From NCBI RefSeq assembly GCF_023657445.1, contig NZ_JAGTWY010000001.1, forward strand, positions 372,001-436,000: DNA of 64,000 nt, given 5' to 3'. The DNA is from Marinobacter sediminum (lineage in GTDB: Bacteria > Pseudomonadota > Gammaproteobacteria > Pseudomonadales > Oleiphilaceae). The translations under genes were made by a program, and so were the position numbers. Numbering within the stretch: position 1 is the first letter of the stretch; each line of letters begins with the position of its first letter. The notes below the pieces were generated by a model that was not told where the DNA came from, did not search any database, and saw only the letters and a program-made list of their open reading frames with translations. Below, piece after piece: positions 8,293 through 18,106 of the stretch.

Positions 8293-10467
8293 CTAGAAGG
8301 CCACAGCCTGGGCGGTCGCCTGGCCAAGGGATTTACAAATATCGGCAGCAGGTCGCGCCGGCCCGTAGAAGAAGCCCTGAACCTGATGACAGCCCAGATC
8401 TCGCAGGTACTTCAGCTGCTCATCAGTTTCAACGCCTTCAGCCACAATCTCCAGCTTCAGGCCATGGGCCATGGCGACAATGGCATTCACAATACAGGCC
8501 CCGTCATCGCCGCTGCGTATGGCTTTGACAAAGGACTGGTCCACTTTCAGGGTATGGATAGGCAGTCTGTGCAGGTAGTTGAGCGAGGAGTAACCGGTGC
8601 CGAAGTCGTCGATGGCGATACGCACGCCAAGTGCTGCCAGCTCACGGAGTTTCTGACTGATCTGCTCCAGATCCGTCATGATCACGTTTTCGGTAATCTC
8701 AATCTCGAGATTGCTGGCCGGGAAATTGCGGGCCTTCACTCTCTGCATCAGAGTTTCCACAAAGCGTGGGTGTTCGACCTGAATCGGGGACAGGTTCACC
8801 GCGAGACGAAGGTCAGAGTGGCCGGAGCGAATCCACTGACCGACGTCCTGGCATGCCTGGTCCAGCACCCATTCGCTTAGCTGGCCGATCAATTTGGTTT
8901 CCTCTGCCAGGGGCAGAAAATCCCGGGGGTAGAGCAATCCCCGTTCAGGATGTTGCCAGCGCACCAGAGCCTCAAGGCCGACAATTCGATTGGTGGTCGA
9001 GCAGACCTGGGGCTGGTAGAAGACCCTTAATTCATCCCGTTCAAGCCCACGACGGAGATCCCGCTCAAGATTCAGCCGGTTTGCCGTGTCGATGCTCATG
9101 CTCTCTGAATAGAATCGGTAACCGTCCTTGCCTTTGCCTTTGACGTGGTACATGGCAATGTCGGCGTTCTGGATCAGCTGATCCATGTTTACGCCGGCTT
9201 CAGGGTAGATGGCAATGCCAATGCTGACGCCTACAAAAACCTCATGGTCGCCAAGCTGGAAAGGCGCCCGTAATGCATTGATCAACTTCTTCGCTATCTG
9301 TTTCGCATCATCGTGATTGTGCATGGAGGGAAGTAGCAGTGTGAATTCATCACCGCCAAAACGGGACAGGGTATCGCCTTTGCGAAGGCACTTCTCAAGC
9401 CTCTGGGTGACTGCCTGCAACAGACGATCACCCATCGCGTGGCCCAGGGTATCGTTGATAACCTTGAAACGGTCAAGGTCCAGGAACATCACCGCCAGTT
9501 TCTGCTCTTCGCGACTGGCATGAGTTATGGCCAGTTCCAGGCGGTCTTTAAATAGCGCACGGTTTGGTAACCGTGTCAGCAGGTCGTGATAGGCCTGGAA
9601 GTTAATGAACGCCTCGGCTTCTTTCCTCTCAGTGACATCTCTTGCTGTGCCGTAATAGCGAGCAGCCTTGCCATTCCCGCCACCATGGGTTGCACCGGCG
9701 TGTGGCCAGGTTTGAGGGTCGACAGGGAATGCGGTGACCTCGAAATGTCTTGTTGCACGACGGCTGCCTCGGGTTTTAAGGCGAACCTCCAGGGTTCTGG
9801 GGTTGTCAGCGGTTATGTTAGGGCCCTTCAGGGCATATGTTCCCCGGGCTACGTCACGGTCGTCCAGAATGTGGCGAAAATGCCGACCGCAGAGCTCCGT
9901 CGGCTGATAACCCAGCAGACTTTCGACCTTGCTGTTTACGAAGCAAAAATGACCATGATCGTCGAGCATGAACACAATGTCGGGGGAGCTGTTTACGATA
10001 TACCGGTGCAGGGCTTCCGACTTCTCCAGCCGCATCTGAACGTGTTCATGGGCTTTCATCAGCGACTGCTGACCGATAACACTTTCAACGGTGGCGAGTA
10101 ACTCTTCCGGATCAAAGGGTTTCCGGATGTAGTCCAGTGCACCCCGCCGGAGTGCACGACTGACGGCGTTGAAGGAGCTTTCTCCGCTGACCACGATGGT
10201 GCCGCAGTCGGGCTGGATGTCGGTCAGGTGGGCCATGACATCGAAGCCATCGACTTCTGGCATTCGCAGGTCCAGAAGAGCCAGGTCGAAGTGTTGCGAA
10301 TTTACCAGTTCACATGCCTTTGCCCCTCCACTGGCTTCCGTAACCTGGTAGCCACGGTCCCGCAACAGGGAGGCGAGTGTAGTCAGCAGGCGGGGCTCGT
10401 CATCCACCACCAGAATGTGGGCGGTTAATCCATAACTGAAAGGCTGGTCAGCGAGTTCAGATGCCAT
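8293..10467 (-). CDS. Response regulator with PAS, GGDEF and EAL domains
   Basis: This 724-residue protein should control c-di-GMP levels. In order: receiver domain (about 15-130) with DDE, the phosphoacceptor Asp in ALLDLRMP and Lys in IRKPFDPEE; PAS domain (about 150-265); GGDEF domain with an intact FGGDEF; EAL domain with GLEALVRW, DDFGTGYS and AEGVET intact. Both catalytic sites look functional by motif. It lies 21 bp downstream of an HDOD histidine kinase on the same strand, its likely partner. Confidence 0.93.
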   Translation of the reverse strand: MASELADQPFSYGLTAHILVVDDEPRLLTTLASLLRDRGYQVTEASGGAKACELVNSQHFDLALLDLRMPEVDGFDVMAHLTDIQPDCGTIVVSGESSFNAVSRALRRGALDYIRKPFDPEELLATVESVIGQQSLMKAHEHVQMRLEKSEALHRYIVNSSPDIVFMLDDHGHFCFVNSKVESLLGYQPTELCGRHFRHILDDRDVARGTYALKGPNITADNPRTLEVRLKTRGSRRATRHFEVTAFPVDPQTWPHAGATHGGGNGKAARYYGTARDVTERKEAEAFINFQAYHDLLTRLPNRALFKDRLELAITHASREEQKLAVMFLDLDRFKVINDTLGHAMGDRLLQAVTQRLEKCLRKGDTLSRFGGDEFTLLLPSMHNHDDAKQIAKKLINALRAPFQLGDHEVFVGVSIGIAIYPEAGVNMDQLIQNADIAMYHVKGKGKDGYRFYSESMSIDTANRLNLERDLRRGLERDELRVFYQPQVCSTTNRIVGLEALVRWQHPERGLLYPRDFLPLAEETKLIGQLSEWVLDQACQDVGQWIRSGHSDLRLAVNLSPIQVEHPRFVETLMQRVKARNFPASNLEIEITENVIMTDLEQISQKLRELAALGVRIAIDDFGTGYSSLNYLHRLPIHTLKVDQSFVKAIRSGDDGACIVNAIVAMAHGLKLEIVAEGVETDEQLKYLRDLGCHQVQGFFYGPARPAADICKSLGQATAQAVAF

Positions 10468-10488
10468 CGGTCTGTGTCCGTTTCATCG

Positions 10489-12483
10489 TCAGTCGGTCTC
10501 ATTCTTTTTATGGCTGGCCGCTGGCAGCAAAATCCTGAAGGTGGTTCCTTCCTGCCCCGTGCGGCAAGCTATGATGGCCTCCATGTCATCAATGAGCTGC
10601 TTCACAATACTCAGGCCCAAACCGCTGTGGCCCTCTCCCTTTGTGGTACTGACCGGTGCAAACAGCGATTCCCGAATCTGCTCGGGTATTCCCGCTCCGG
10701 TATCCGTAATCTCAAGCTCCACCCACGTGCGGTTATTTTGCCACACAGGGGCCGATGTCCTTATTTCGACTCTGCCGCCATCTTCGGGAAGACTTTCCGC
10801 CGCATTACGTACCAGATTGATTACGATCTGGCGAATGGGTGGAGCGCTCGCGGCGACTTCGGTTGACTGTTTGCACAGTAGCACGTCAAGTTTACGTTTG
10901 CTGTCCGCGAACAGGCTGTCTTCCAGTATACGTGAGAGACTTTTCAGCTCGGCATTCAATTCAGTGCTCGGCCCGATCCCTTCGGAATCCTGCAGTGCGC
11001 TGTCGGAACGACTCATCTGCAGCAGCAGATTGCCTGCCCGGTCCAGCTCCTCACGAATGACATCCAGCTCCTGGCGCACGTCACTATCTTCAAGCCGGTT
11101 TCTCAGCCTGAAAATATACTGACGTATAATGGTTAACGGATTACTTACCTCGTGTACCTGCTTTCGCATCTGCGCGCTGGCGATTTCTTCATCAAACTGA
11201 TGGTCAGCCTTCGAAGGTGTGACTGCGGGCGTCCGGTCACCCAGAGCGATCGAGAGCTGGCGAGTAAACAAACTGGCAAGTTCAGTGGTCGCTGTCAGAT
11301 CCTCCTTGTCCGTGCCCAGGGCGAACACGCCCGAGGACTTGTCGCCACTGACAACCGGCACTGCCAGCAGGGATGGCGCATGCAGGAGAGACAGCAACTG
11401 GCGATCCAGAACCGTGGGAGCGCGATCCCCGAGGCTCACGGAGCGCCCCGAAGTGAATGCTTCGGTCAGCACGCTACCGCCAGGCTGGGCCGAGATGGAA
11501 AAATGCGGGATGTCACCGATGGTTCCTGAAAGCAGTACCAGGTTGTCATCCACGTGGCCAAAGCAAAGGGCGGGGAGGCCCGTGACCAGGGTCAGGCTGT
11601 TGACCGTCTCGGCGAGAATGCTATCCATCTCACCATTGAGGTCCGCAAGCTGAATAGCCTGACTGGCAATCGTCTGTCGAAGGATTACCTGTTTCAGTTG
11701 CTGTGTTGCGCTTTCACCACTGTACTCATCATCAAGGGGGATCCCCAATGATGCAGCCATTCCTGACACTTCGTGGGCGATGCGGCGGTTGATCTCCCGG
11801 GTTAATTCTTCATTGAGGCCAAAAATGGTTGCGGCGGCGGCAATGCCGGCGGCATCCGAAAGTGCCAGGCGGGTGGCAAGGCTGATCAGTTTTACCAGAT
11901 GTCCGGCGTCCCGTAGTTCATTCGGGAGGGCTTGCTGATAACGCATGGCATCGGCCGCCATGGGGCCAAGCCCCCAGGCTGTAACCAGCTCGGCCGCAAT
12001 GTCGGACTGGTGATCAAAATAGTATTGCTTCGTTTCCGCTGCCGGGGTTTTAATGGCTATCAACTCGCCGATATTGTGAAGCATGCCCAGCATGAAAGCT
12101 TCGTCCGGTTCCGAGTATCGGGTGAGGGTGGCAAGAGCTCGCGCGGTGAGTGCTGTCGTCAGTGAATGGCGCCAGAAATCACGGAGCTGCTGCCACTCAT
12201 CACCGCCCAGCTCGAACAAAAGCTGGCGTAAAGCTGCGGTCAGAACTAGGGTATGGAATCGCCTTGTGCCGAGCCTGAGAAGGGCCTGGTCCACCGACCG
12301 GATCCGCGTTGTCGGGCCGTAAAGGGCTGAGTTTGCGAGCGCGAGGATGCGCGTGACGAGAGCCGTATCTGCCGAAACTATCTGACTGATGGTCCGGTAG
12401 TTCTCATCCTGTTGGCACGCCTCAAGCGCCCGAAGGGTTACCTCCGGCAGACTCGGTAGTTGAAGATCAGGAGCAAATTGCAT
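10489..12483 (-). CDS. HDOD-GAF-type sensor histidine kinase
   Basis: The 664-residue protein begins with an HDOD domain (about 1-220, LPSLPEV and FMLGMLHNIGEL), then a GAF-like region (about 290-420). The kinase core follows: H-box EVSNPLTIIRQ with its preceding His, N-box LVRNAAESLPEDGG, G1 ITDTGAGIP and G2 GEGHSGLGLSIV. No membrane segment is visible, so the signal is probably cytoplasmic. It is the first gene of a two-gene operon with the receiver-GGDEF-EAL protein, to which it probably passes phosphate. HDOD next to a kinase core is an uncommon combination. Confidence 0.92.
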   Translation of the reverse strand: MQFAPDLQLPSLPEVTLRALEACQQDENYRTISQIVSADTALVTRILALANSALYGPTTRIRSVDQALLRLGTRRFHTLVLTAALRQLLFELGGDEWQQLRDFWRHSLTTALTARALATLTRYSEPDEAFMLGMLHNIGELIAIKTPAAETKQYYFDHQSDIAAELVTAWGLGPMAADAMRYQQALPNELRDAGHLVKLISLATRLALSDAAGIAAAATIFGLNEELTREINRRIAHEVSGMAASLGIPLDDEYSGESATQQLKQVILRQTIASQAIQLADLNGEMDSILAETVNSLTLVTGLPALCFGHVDDNLVLLSGTIGDIPHFSISAQPGGSVLTEAFTSGRSVSLGDRAPTVLDRQLLSLLHAPSLLAVPVVSGDKSSGVFALGTDKEDLTATTELASLFTRQLSIALGDRTPAVTPSKADHQFDEEIASAQMRKQVHEVSNPLTIIRQYIFRLRNRLEDSDVRQELDVIREELDRAGNLLLQMSRSDSALQDSEGIGPSTELNAELKSLSRILEDSLFADSKRKLDVLLCKQSTEVAASAPPIRQIVINLVRNAAESLPEDGGRVEIRTSAPVWQNNRTWVELEITDTGAGIPEQIRESLFAPVSTTKGEGHSGLGLSIVKQLIDDMEAIIACRTGQEGTTFRILLPAASHKKNETD

Positions 12484-12709
12484 GGAGCTTACCTGCCGCG
12501 CCTTGGCAAAGTTTATTATAGGTCCAAAAGACAGCCTGTGACGTCCTGTTCATTCTTAGGGCCCGCGTTGAGCTTAGACAATAATCCGTCGTTATTAAAT
12601 ACTTGTTGCTCTTTTTTTAAGCAATATATTATCTATCATGTGATATGTGTAGAATTTTTACAGGTTAAAATGTCAGAATCCGTAAAATCAGGGACGTAGC
12701 TTACCGGTC
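12484..12709. promoter_or_regulatory. Divergent AT-rich intergenic region
   Basis: This stretch separates the leftward HDOD kinase from the rightward ParA-like gene. Positions 12585-12680 are strikingly AT-rich compared with the surroundings, which suits promoters in both directions and possible bending. I cannot pick out confident -35/-10 pairs. The ATG at 12710 has only a weak upstream ribosome-binding sequence. Confidence 0.4.
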
Positions 12710-14023
12710 ATGACCGTAAAAGAACCAGCAAAGCCCAAATTACATCAACCCCGGACCATTGCCATTACCGGTGGCAAGGGCGGTGTCGGCAAGACCTCGG
12801 TGGCCTTGAATCTGGCACTGACTCTCGCGCGTCAGGGAAACCGGGTTTTGCTGCTGGATGGTGACACCGATCTTGCCAACGTCAGTATTATGGTTGGCCT
12901 GTATCCTCAGAAGACTCTGGCTAATGTGATGGCTGGTGAATGCCGGCTTGAAGATATCCTCCTCAAGACGGACTATGACCTTCACATTGTGCCGGGAGCT
13001 TCCGGTATGCAGGAATGCATGGACATGAGTCCCTCTGACAGCCTGCGCATACTGCGGGCGCTTTCCCATCTTGAAAGCCGGTACGACTATGTGATCACGG
13101 ATACCGCGGCCGGCCTGCAGGCCCCGAGCCTTCATATGATTGCAGCGGCGGAGCTTGCATGCGTTGTGGTGACTTCGGATCCGGCATCGCTCACGGATGC
13201 CTTCTCGCTGATTAAAGTCATCCTCCGCCGCGGCTACAAGAGAGTGCCCAGTATTCTCGTGAACATGGCGCAGGGAGCCAGCCAGGCCCGGTCGGTGTTC
13301 CAGCGCCTTGATTCGGCTGCGCAGCGCCACCTTGGGATTTCGCTCCACTACATGGGAGGTATCTGGCGGGACGAGACCCTTCGCCAGTCTGTGCTCAATC
13401 AGAAGCCGGTTGCACTGTTGCCGGTGTCAGATCCTTCCTGTCGACAGTTTCATACCCTGGCGGACATGGTGAATGTCCGGCTTTCCCAGTTGCCCCAGCG
13501 AAAAGCCGGTATTGCTGCATACTGGCACAATGTATCACGCCGTCAGAATGGTGAGCGCAAGGAGGCTGCCCGGCCTCCGCAATCCGTCGACCCTCGGGAG
13601 CGGTGTCTTAACGCAGTCAGCGAGCTTGAGGCAGCGCTGACGCAAGTGCCGGATAACGCGATGCTGCGTTATGAGGCATTTACCCGGCTGTTTGCACTGC
13701 TGGGGAGCACACTGGACAGTGATACCGTGGAAATAATCCAGACCGGGCTGGGGTCCATGGAGTGGGAAAAACTGGATATAGAGCGCAAGGAGCATCTCGC
13801 TGTGCACCTTCGTCATCTGGCCGATGAAATCGCACCGCAAGAAGAGCAGCCGCCAGACACACCCGTATCACCGGGCCACCCGGCTCTGCCCGAACCTGTT
13901 TATGACAGGATCAGTTTTGGTGAGCAGGACCGACTGGTTCGTGTGCTCAGGGAGCAGCCCGCGGATATTTCCCTGGATCAGCTGTTGCGATCCCTCGCTG
14001 GCAAGGACAGCAGCCGATCCTGA
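12710..14023 (+). CDS. MinD/FlhG-like P-loop ATPase with C-terminal extension
   Basis: The 437-residue product has the deviant Walker A KGGVGKTS at 23-30, Walker A' DGDTDLANVSIM and a Walker B region around VITDTAAGLQ. That makes it a MinD/ParA-family ATPase, closest in feel to FlhG/FleN. About 170 C-terminal residues after the ATPase domain are not typical of FlhG. They are charged and Pro-rich near 375-395 and end in a short helical segment. No flagellar, min or chromosome-partition gene lies nearby, so the cargo is unknown. The MinD-like membrane amphipathic helix is not obvious. Confidence 0.85.
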   Translation: MTVKEPAKPKLHQPRTIAITGGKGGVGKTSVALNLALTLARQGNRVLLLDGDTDLANVSIMVGLYPQKTLANVMAGECRLEDILLKTDYDLHIVPGASGMQECMDMSPSDSLRILRALSHLESRYDYVITDTAAGLQAPSLHMIAAAELACVVVTSDPASLTDAFSLIKVILRRGYKRVPSILVNMAQGASQARSVFQRLDSAAQRHLGISLHYMGGIWRDETLRQSVLNQKPVALLPVSDPSCRQFHTLADMVNVRLSQLPQRKAGIAAYWHNVSRRQNGERKEAARPPQSVDPRERCLNAVSELEAALTQVPDNAMLRYEAFTRLFALLGSTLDSDTVEIIQTGLGSMEWEKLDIERKEHLAVHLRHLADEIAPQEEQPPDTPVSPGHPALPEPVYDRISFGEQDRLVRVLREQPADISLDQLLRSLAGKDSSRS

Positions 14024-14254
14024 TTTGCCACCCAAAAGCCCGCCTATTTTCCCCCTCATTTTATTAGCATTTTTTTGTATCGTAACTTTGCAGTGTGTCA
14101 CCACAATGTCATGGAAGGTGTGCAAAGATTAACCACAATCGCCCGTAGTGGCGCGTAATATGCAACAGGATTTCTGAGCGTGGTTCGCAGGTATTTTCCT
14201 TGCCGGCAGGGCTGAGTCCGGCCGCAGACATGAATATTGAGAAGGAGTTCTTAA

Positions 14255-15793
14255 ATGGCAACACAGCAGCTTACATCCGGAGAGTCGTCGTCGAAGGTAC
14301 TCGAACAGCTCCGGGGCAAGCACGTTCTTATCACTGGTACCTCGGGTTTCCTTGGCAAGGTTGTGCTCGAAAAACTGATTCGAGCTGTTCCCGAGATTGG
14401 TGGTATTTATCTGTTGATTCGGGGTAACAAGCGCCATCCTGATGCCCGCGGCCGGTTCATGAATGAGATTGCAACGTCCTCGGTATTTGAACGTCTGCGT
14501 CAGGAAGACAATGAGGCGTTCGAAAACTTTGTGGAGGATCGGATCCATTGTGTAACCGGTGAAGTGACGGAACCGCTGTTCGGACTATCACCGGATCACT
14601 TCCGGAAACTGGCGGGTGGCCTGGATGCAGTGATCAATTCCGCGGCCAGTGTGAATTTCCGAGAAGAGCTGGACAAGGCCTTGGCGATCAATACCCGTTG
14701 CCTGGAAAATGTCGCTGAACTGGCCCGTCAGAACAGTGATCTGGCTGTGTTGCAGGTTTCTACCTGCTATGTGAATGGTATGAATTCGGGTCAGGTAGCC
14801 GAAGCGGTTATCAAGCCTGCAGGCGAGCCCATTCCGCGCAGCACGGAAGGTTATTACGAGATCGACGAACTGGTTCGGCTGCTGGAAGACAAGATCGCCG
14901 ATGTACGTTCGAGGTATTCGGGCAAGGCACTGGAGAAAAAACTGGTGGATCTTGGGATTCGTGAAGCCAATCGGTATGGCTGGAGCGACACCTACACCTT
15001 TACCAAGTGGCTGGGGGAGCAGTTGCTGATGAAAGCGCTGTCCGGTCGACCCCTGACCATTATACGTCCATCCATCATCGAAAGCGCGCTGGAAGAACCG
15101 GCACCGGGCTGGATTGAGGGTGTGAAGGTGGCGGATGCGATTATTCTTGCCTATGCCCGTGAGAAGGTGACTCTGTTCCCGGGCAAACGTTCCGGTGTGA
15201 TTGATGTTATTCCGGTGGATCTGGTTGCTAACGCGATCATATTGTCCCTGGCCGAAGCGCTTTCAGAGCCCGCGCGCCAGCGCATTTACCAGTGTTGCAG
15301 TGGTAGCTCGAACCCCATCTCTCTAGGCGAGTTCATTGACCACCTGATGGCGGAAGCCAAAGCCAACTACGCGGAATACGATCAGCTGTTCTATCGTCAG
15401 CCGAGCAAGCCGTTCATTGCCGTGAACCGGAAACTCTTTGATGCCGTGGTTGGTGGGGTACGTATCCCGCTCAGCATTACTGGCCGGGTTCTCAAAATGC
15501 TCGGGCAGAATCGCGAGCTGAAGGTATTGCGTAACCTGGATACTACTCGTTCTCTGGCAACGATCTTTGGTTTTTACACAGCGCCGGATTATATCTTCCG
15601 TAACGATGAGCTGCTCGCGCTCGCTTCCCGAATGGGGCAAGTGGACAAGGTTCTGTTCCCGATCGATGCGCGCCAGATCAACTGGGGCGTTTACCTCCAG
15701 AAGATCCACCTTGCGGGTTTGAACCGTTACGCACTCAAGGAGCGGAAGCTCTACAGCCTTCGTTCGGCCAAGGCCCGCAAGAAAGCGGCTTAA
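14255..15793 (+). CDS. Fatty acyl-CoA/aldehyde reductase (wax ester pathway)
   Basis: This enzyme reduces long-chain acyl-CoA, via the aldehyde, to fatty alcohol with NADPH, supplying the alcohol half of storage wax esters. The 512-residue product matches the short Marinobacter reductase type (as in M. aquaeolei VT8 Maqu_2220) in length and most of the sequence I recall. It has the Rossmann motif GTSGFLGK (28-35), the catalytic YXXXK at Tyr247-Lys251 and a C-terminal sterile/male-sterility domain. GAAGGAG lies just before the ATG. A hairpin terminator follows at 15801. Confidence 0.93.
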   Translation: MATQQLTSGESSSKVLEQLRGKHVLITGTSGFLGKVVLEKLIRAVPEIGGIYLLIRGNKRHPDARGRFMNEIATSSVFERLRQEDNEAFENFVEDRIHCVTGEVTEPLFGLSPDHFRKLAGGLDAVINSAASVNFREELDKALAINTRCLENVAELARQNSDLAVLQVSTCYVNGMNSGQVAEAVIKPAGEPIPRSTEGYYEIDELVRLLEDKIADVRSRYSGKALEKKLVDLGIREANRYGWSDTYTFTKWLGEQLLMKALSGRPLTIIRPSIIESALEEPAPGWIEGVKVADAIILAYAREKVTLFPGKRSGVIDVIPVDLVANAIILSLAEALSEPARQRIYQCCSGSSNPISLGEFIDHLMAEAKANYAEYDQLFYRQPSKPFIAVNRKLFDAVVGGVRIPLSITGRVLKMLGQNRELKVLRNLDTTRSLATIFGFYTAPDYIFRNDELLALASRMGQVDKVLFPIDARQINWGVYLQKIHLAGLNRYALKERKLYSLRSAKARKKAA

Positions 15794-15800
15794 ACTCCCC

Positions 15801-15826
15801 GCCCGATTCTCCCGAATCGGGCTTTA
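15801..15826 (+). terminator. Rho-independent terminator after the fatty acyl reductase gene
   Basis: A perfect 9-bp stem, GCCCGATTC (15801-15809) with GAATCGGGC (15814-15822), encloses a four-base loop and is followed by TTTACTCT. It starts 8 bp after the stop codon, so the reductase is probably transcribed alone rather than with acs. The T-tract is short. Confidence 0.75.
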
Positions 15827-16120
15827 CTCTCCTCTTCCAATGCGCCGGGCCGAACTGTTGTTAATCCTGGTTGCGGTTGGCCCTGATAGGTCTATCCTTT
15901 GAGGAGCTTCTCATTGGATGCAAATTACCGTTGTTTTCTTGAAGGTTACTGGACTAATTCGGCCAAAAGTTCATGCGTGTTAGGACGTTAGTCTAATTCA
16001 ATGTGCAGTGGCACACATGTTGAACTACCGCTATCCGTCTTAAGGGCTGGAGAGGCCCGATCGCTCTGTATTCCAAAAAAACCGACAACGACAACAGACT
16101 CTGACTAAAGGGGGAGCACA
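15827..16120 (+). promoter_or_regulatory. Upstream regulatory region of acs
   Basis: No gene is visible in this stretch. It holds two similar sites, GGACTAATTC (15951-15960) and AGTCTAATTC (15990-15999). The second lies in a near-palindrome, TTAGGACGTTAGTCTAA (15980-15996). These are candidate binding sites for the LuxR-type regulator encoded just after acs. A GGGGGAG ribosome-binding site precedes the ATG. The operator proposal is inference from symmetry and context. Confidence 0.4.
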
Positions 16121-18067
16121 ATGACTGATAAACAGGTATATCCGGTAAGCCCTGATGTGGCTAAACGGGCCCTGCTTAACAGGGAACAGTATGACGAAAT
16201 GTATCGTCAGTCAGTCGAGGACCCGGATACCTTCTGGGCTGAACACGGCAAGCGCCTTGAATGGATCAAGCCCTACACCAAGGTGAAGAACACCTCTTAC
16301 GACTATAACAATCTGTCGATAAAGTGGTTCGAGGATGGTCAGCTGAACGCCTCTGCCAATTGCCTTGATCGTCACCTCGAAAAGAAGGGTGACCAGACTG
16401 CCATTATCTTTGAAGGTGATGATCCGGCCGATTCCCGCAACGTGACTTATCGCGAACTGCACGAGGAGACCAGCAAGTTCGCCAACGTCCTCAAGAGTCT
16501 GGGTGTGAAGAAGGGTGATGTCGTCACCATCTACATGCCAATGATTGTCGAGACCGCTGTTGCCATGCTGGCCTGCGCACGCATCGGTGCGATCCACTCT
16601 GTCGTTTTCGGCGGCTTCTCGCCGGAAGCATTGGGTGCCCGTATTGTTAATGGCAACTCCCGCTTCGTGATCACCTCAGACGAAGGCCTTCGTGGCGGTC
16701 GCAAGATTCCTCTGAAAAAGAACGTGGATGCGGCCCTCAAGAAGGAAGAGTCTGCCAAGGTTGAGAAAGTCGTTGTGGTTTCCCGTACCGGCGGCGATGT
16801 GCCCTGGAACGAAAGTCGTGACGAGCGTTATGAGGATCTGATGAAGTCTGCTTCCGCAGACTGCCCGCCGGAGCCAATGGGAGCGGAAGACCCGCTGTTC
16901 ATGCTTTACACTTCAGGCTCAACCGGTGCCCCCAAAGGTGTTCTGCACACCACCGGTGGTTACATGGTTTACGCCTCCATGACTCATGAATACGTGTTCG
17001 ATTATCACGATGGTGATGTCTACTGGTGTACCGCTGACTTCGGCTGGGTTACCGGCCACAGCTATATCCTCTACGGCCCGCTGGCCAACGGCGCTATCTC
17101 TGTCCTGTTCGAGGGTGTGCCCAACTATCCGGACAGTTCTCGCATGGGGCAGGTTGTTGACAAGCACAAGGTCAATATCCTCTACACTGCGCCGACAGCT
17201 ATCCGTGCCCTTATGGCCGAGGGCGAGTCCTGCATGAATGGCACAACCCGTGAGAGCCTTAAGCTGCTGGGTTCTGTCGGCGAACCAATCAACCCGGAAG
17301 CCTGGGAGTGGTATCACCGCGTGATCGGCAACAGCAAGTGCCCGATCGTGGATACCTGGTGGCAGACCGAGACTGGCGGCATTCTGATTTCGCCGCTGCC
17401 GGGCGCTATTGACCTGAAGCCGGGTTCAGCCACTGTTCCGTTCTTTGGCGTGCAGCCGGCACTGGTTGATAACGACGGCAACATCCTGGAAGGCAAGACC
17501 GAGGGTAACCTGGTTATTCTGGATAGCTGGCCCGGTCAGATGCGCACCATCTACGGTGATCATGAGCGCTTTGTGCAGACCTACTTCAGCACTTACAAGG
17601 GCATGTACTTTACCGGTGACGGTGCCCGTCGTGATGAAGACGGTTATTACTGGATTACCGGCCGTGTCGACGACGTTCTGAACGTATCGGGTCACCGCCT
17701 GGGCACCGCCGAGGTCGAGAGTGCTCTCGTGGGGCATGGCAAGGTAGCCGAAGCCGCCGTGGTTGGTTATCCGCATGACATCAAGGGGCAGGGCATCTAT
17801 GTCTATGTAACCCTGGTTCAGGGCGTTGAGCCAAGCGATGAGCTGAAAAAGGAACTGGTCCAATGGGTGCGGAAGGAAATCGGTCCGATTGCCTCTCCGG
17901 ATGTGATCCAGTGGGCACCTGGACTGCCGAAAACGCGTTCTGGCAAGATTATGCGCCGGATTTTGCGTAAGATTGCTGCAAACGAGCACGATCAGTTGGG
18001 CGATACCTCCACTCTGGCAGACCCGGGTGTGGTAGATGAGCTCATCGGCAGTCGTGAGTTTAAATAA
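16121..18067 (+). CDS. acs: Acs, acetyl-CoA synthetase
   Basis: Acs converts acetate, ATP and CoA to acetyl-CoA through acetyl-AMP. The 648-residue product has the adenylation-enzyme P-loop [11 protein letters not shown] (about 264-274), the core motif [10 protein letters not shown], the hinge-region [13 protein letters not shown] and the C-terminal PKTRSGK with Lys609, the residue acetylated in Acs enzymes. A response-regulator gene begins 39 bp downstream on the same strand. The upstream gene makes fatty alcohol, so the pair brings acetate assimilation next to storage-lipid synthesis. Confidence 0.97.
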   Translation: MTDKQVYPVSPDVAKRALLNREQYDEMYRQSVEDPDTFWAEHGKRLEWIKPYTKVKNTSYDYNNLSIKWFEDGQLNASANCLDRHLEKKGDQTAIIFEGDDPADSRNVTYRELHEETSKFANVLKSLGVKKGDVVTIYMPMIVETAVAMLACARIGAIHSVVFGGFSPEALGARIVNGNSRFVITSDEGLRGGRKIPLKKNVDAALKKEESAKVEKVVVVSRTGGDVPWNESRDERYEDLMKSASADCPPEPMGAEDPLFMLYTSGSTGAPKGVLHTTGGYMVYASMTHEYVFDYHDGDVYWCTADFGWVTGHSYILYGPLANGAISVLFEGVPNYPDSSRMGQVVDKHKVNILYTAPTAIRALMAEGESCMNGTTRESLKLLGSVGEPINPEAWEWYHRVIGNSKCPIVDTWWQTETGGILISPLPGAIDLKPGSATVPFFGVQPALVDNDGNILEGKTEGNLVILDSWPGQMRTIYGDHERFVQTYFSTYKGMYFTGDGARRDEDGYYWITGRVDDVLNVSGHRLGTAEVESALVGHGKVAEAAVVGYPHDIKGQGIYVYVTLVQGVEPSDELKKELVQWVRKEIGPIASPDVIQWAPGLPKTRSGKIMRRILRKIAANEHDQLGDTSTLADPGVVDELIGSREFK

Positions 18068-18106
18068 GGTCTGGATGCAGGCCGCAAACCTGTAAGGAAT
18101 CGTTGA

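Noticed and set aside
16009..16024. Sigma54-like sequence TGGCAC-N5-TTGAA before acs
   Set aside because: The -12 element has GA in place of GC, and the neighbouring regulator is of LuxR type, which works with sigma70, not sigma54.
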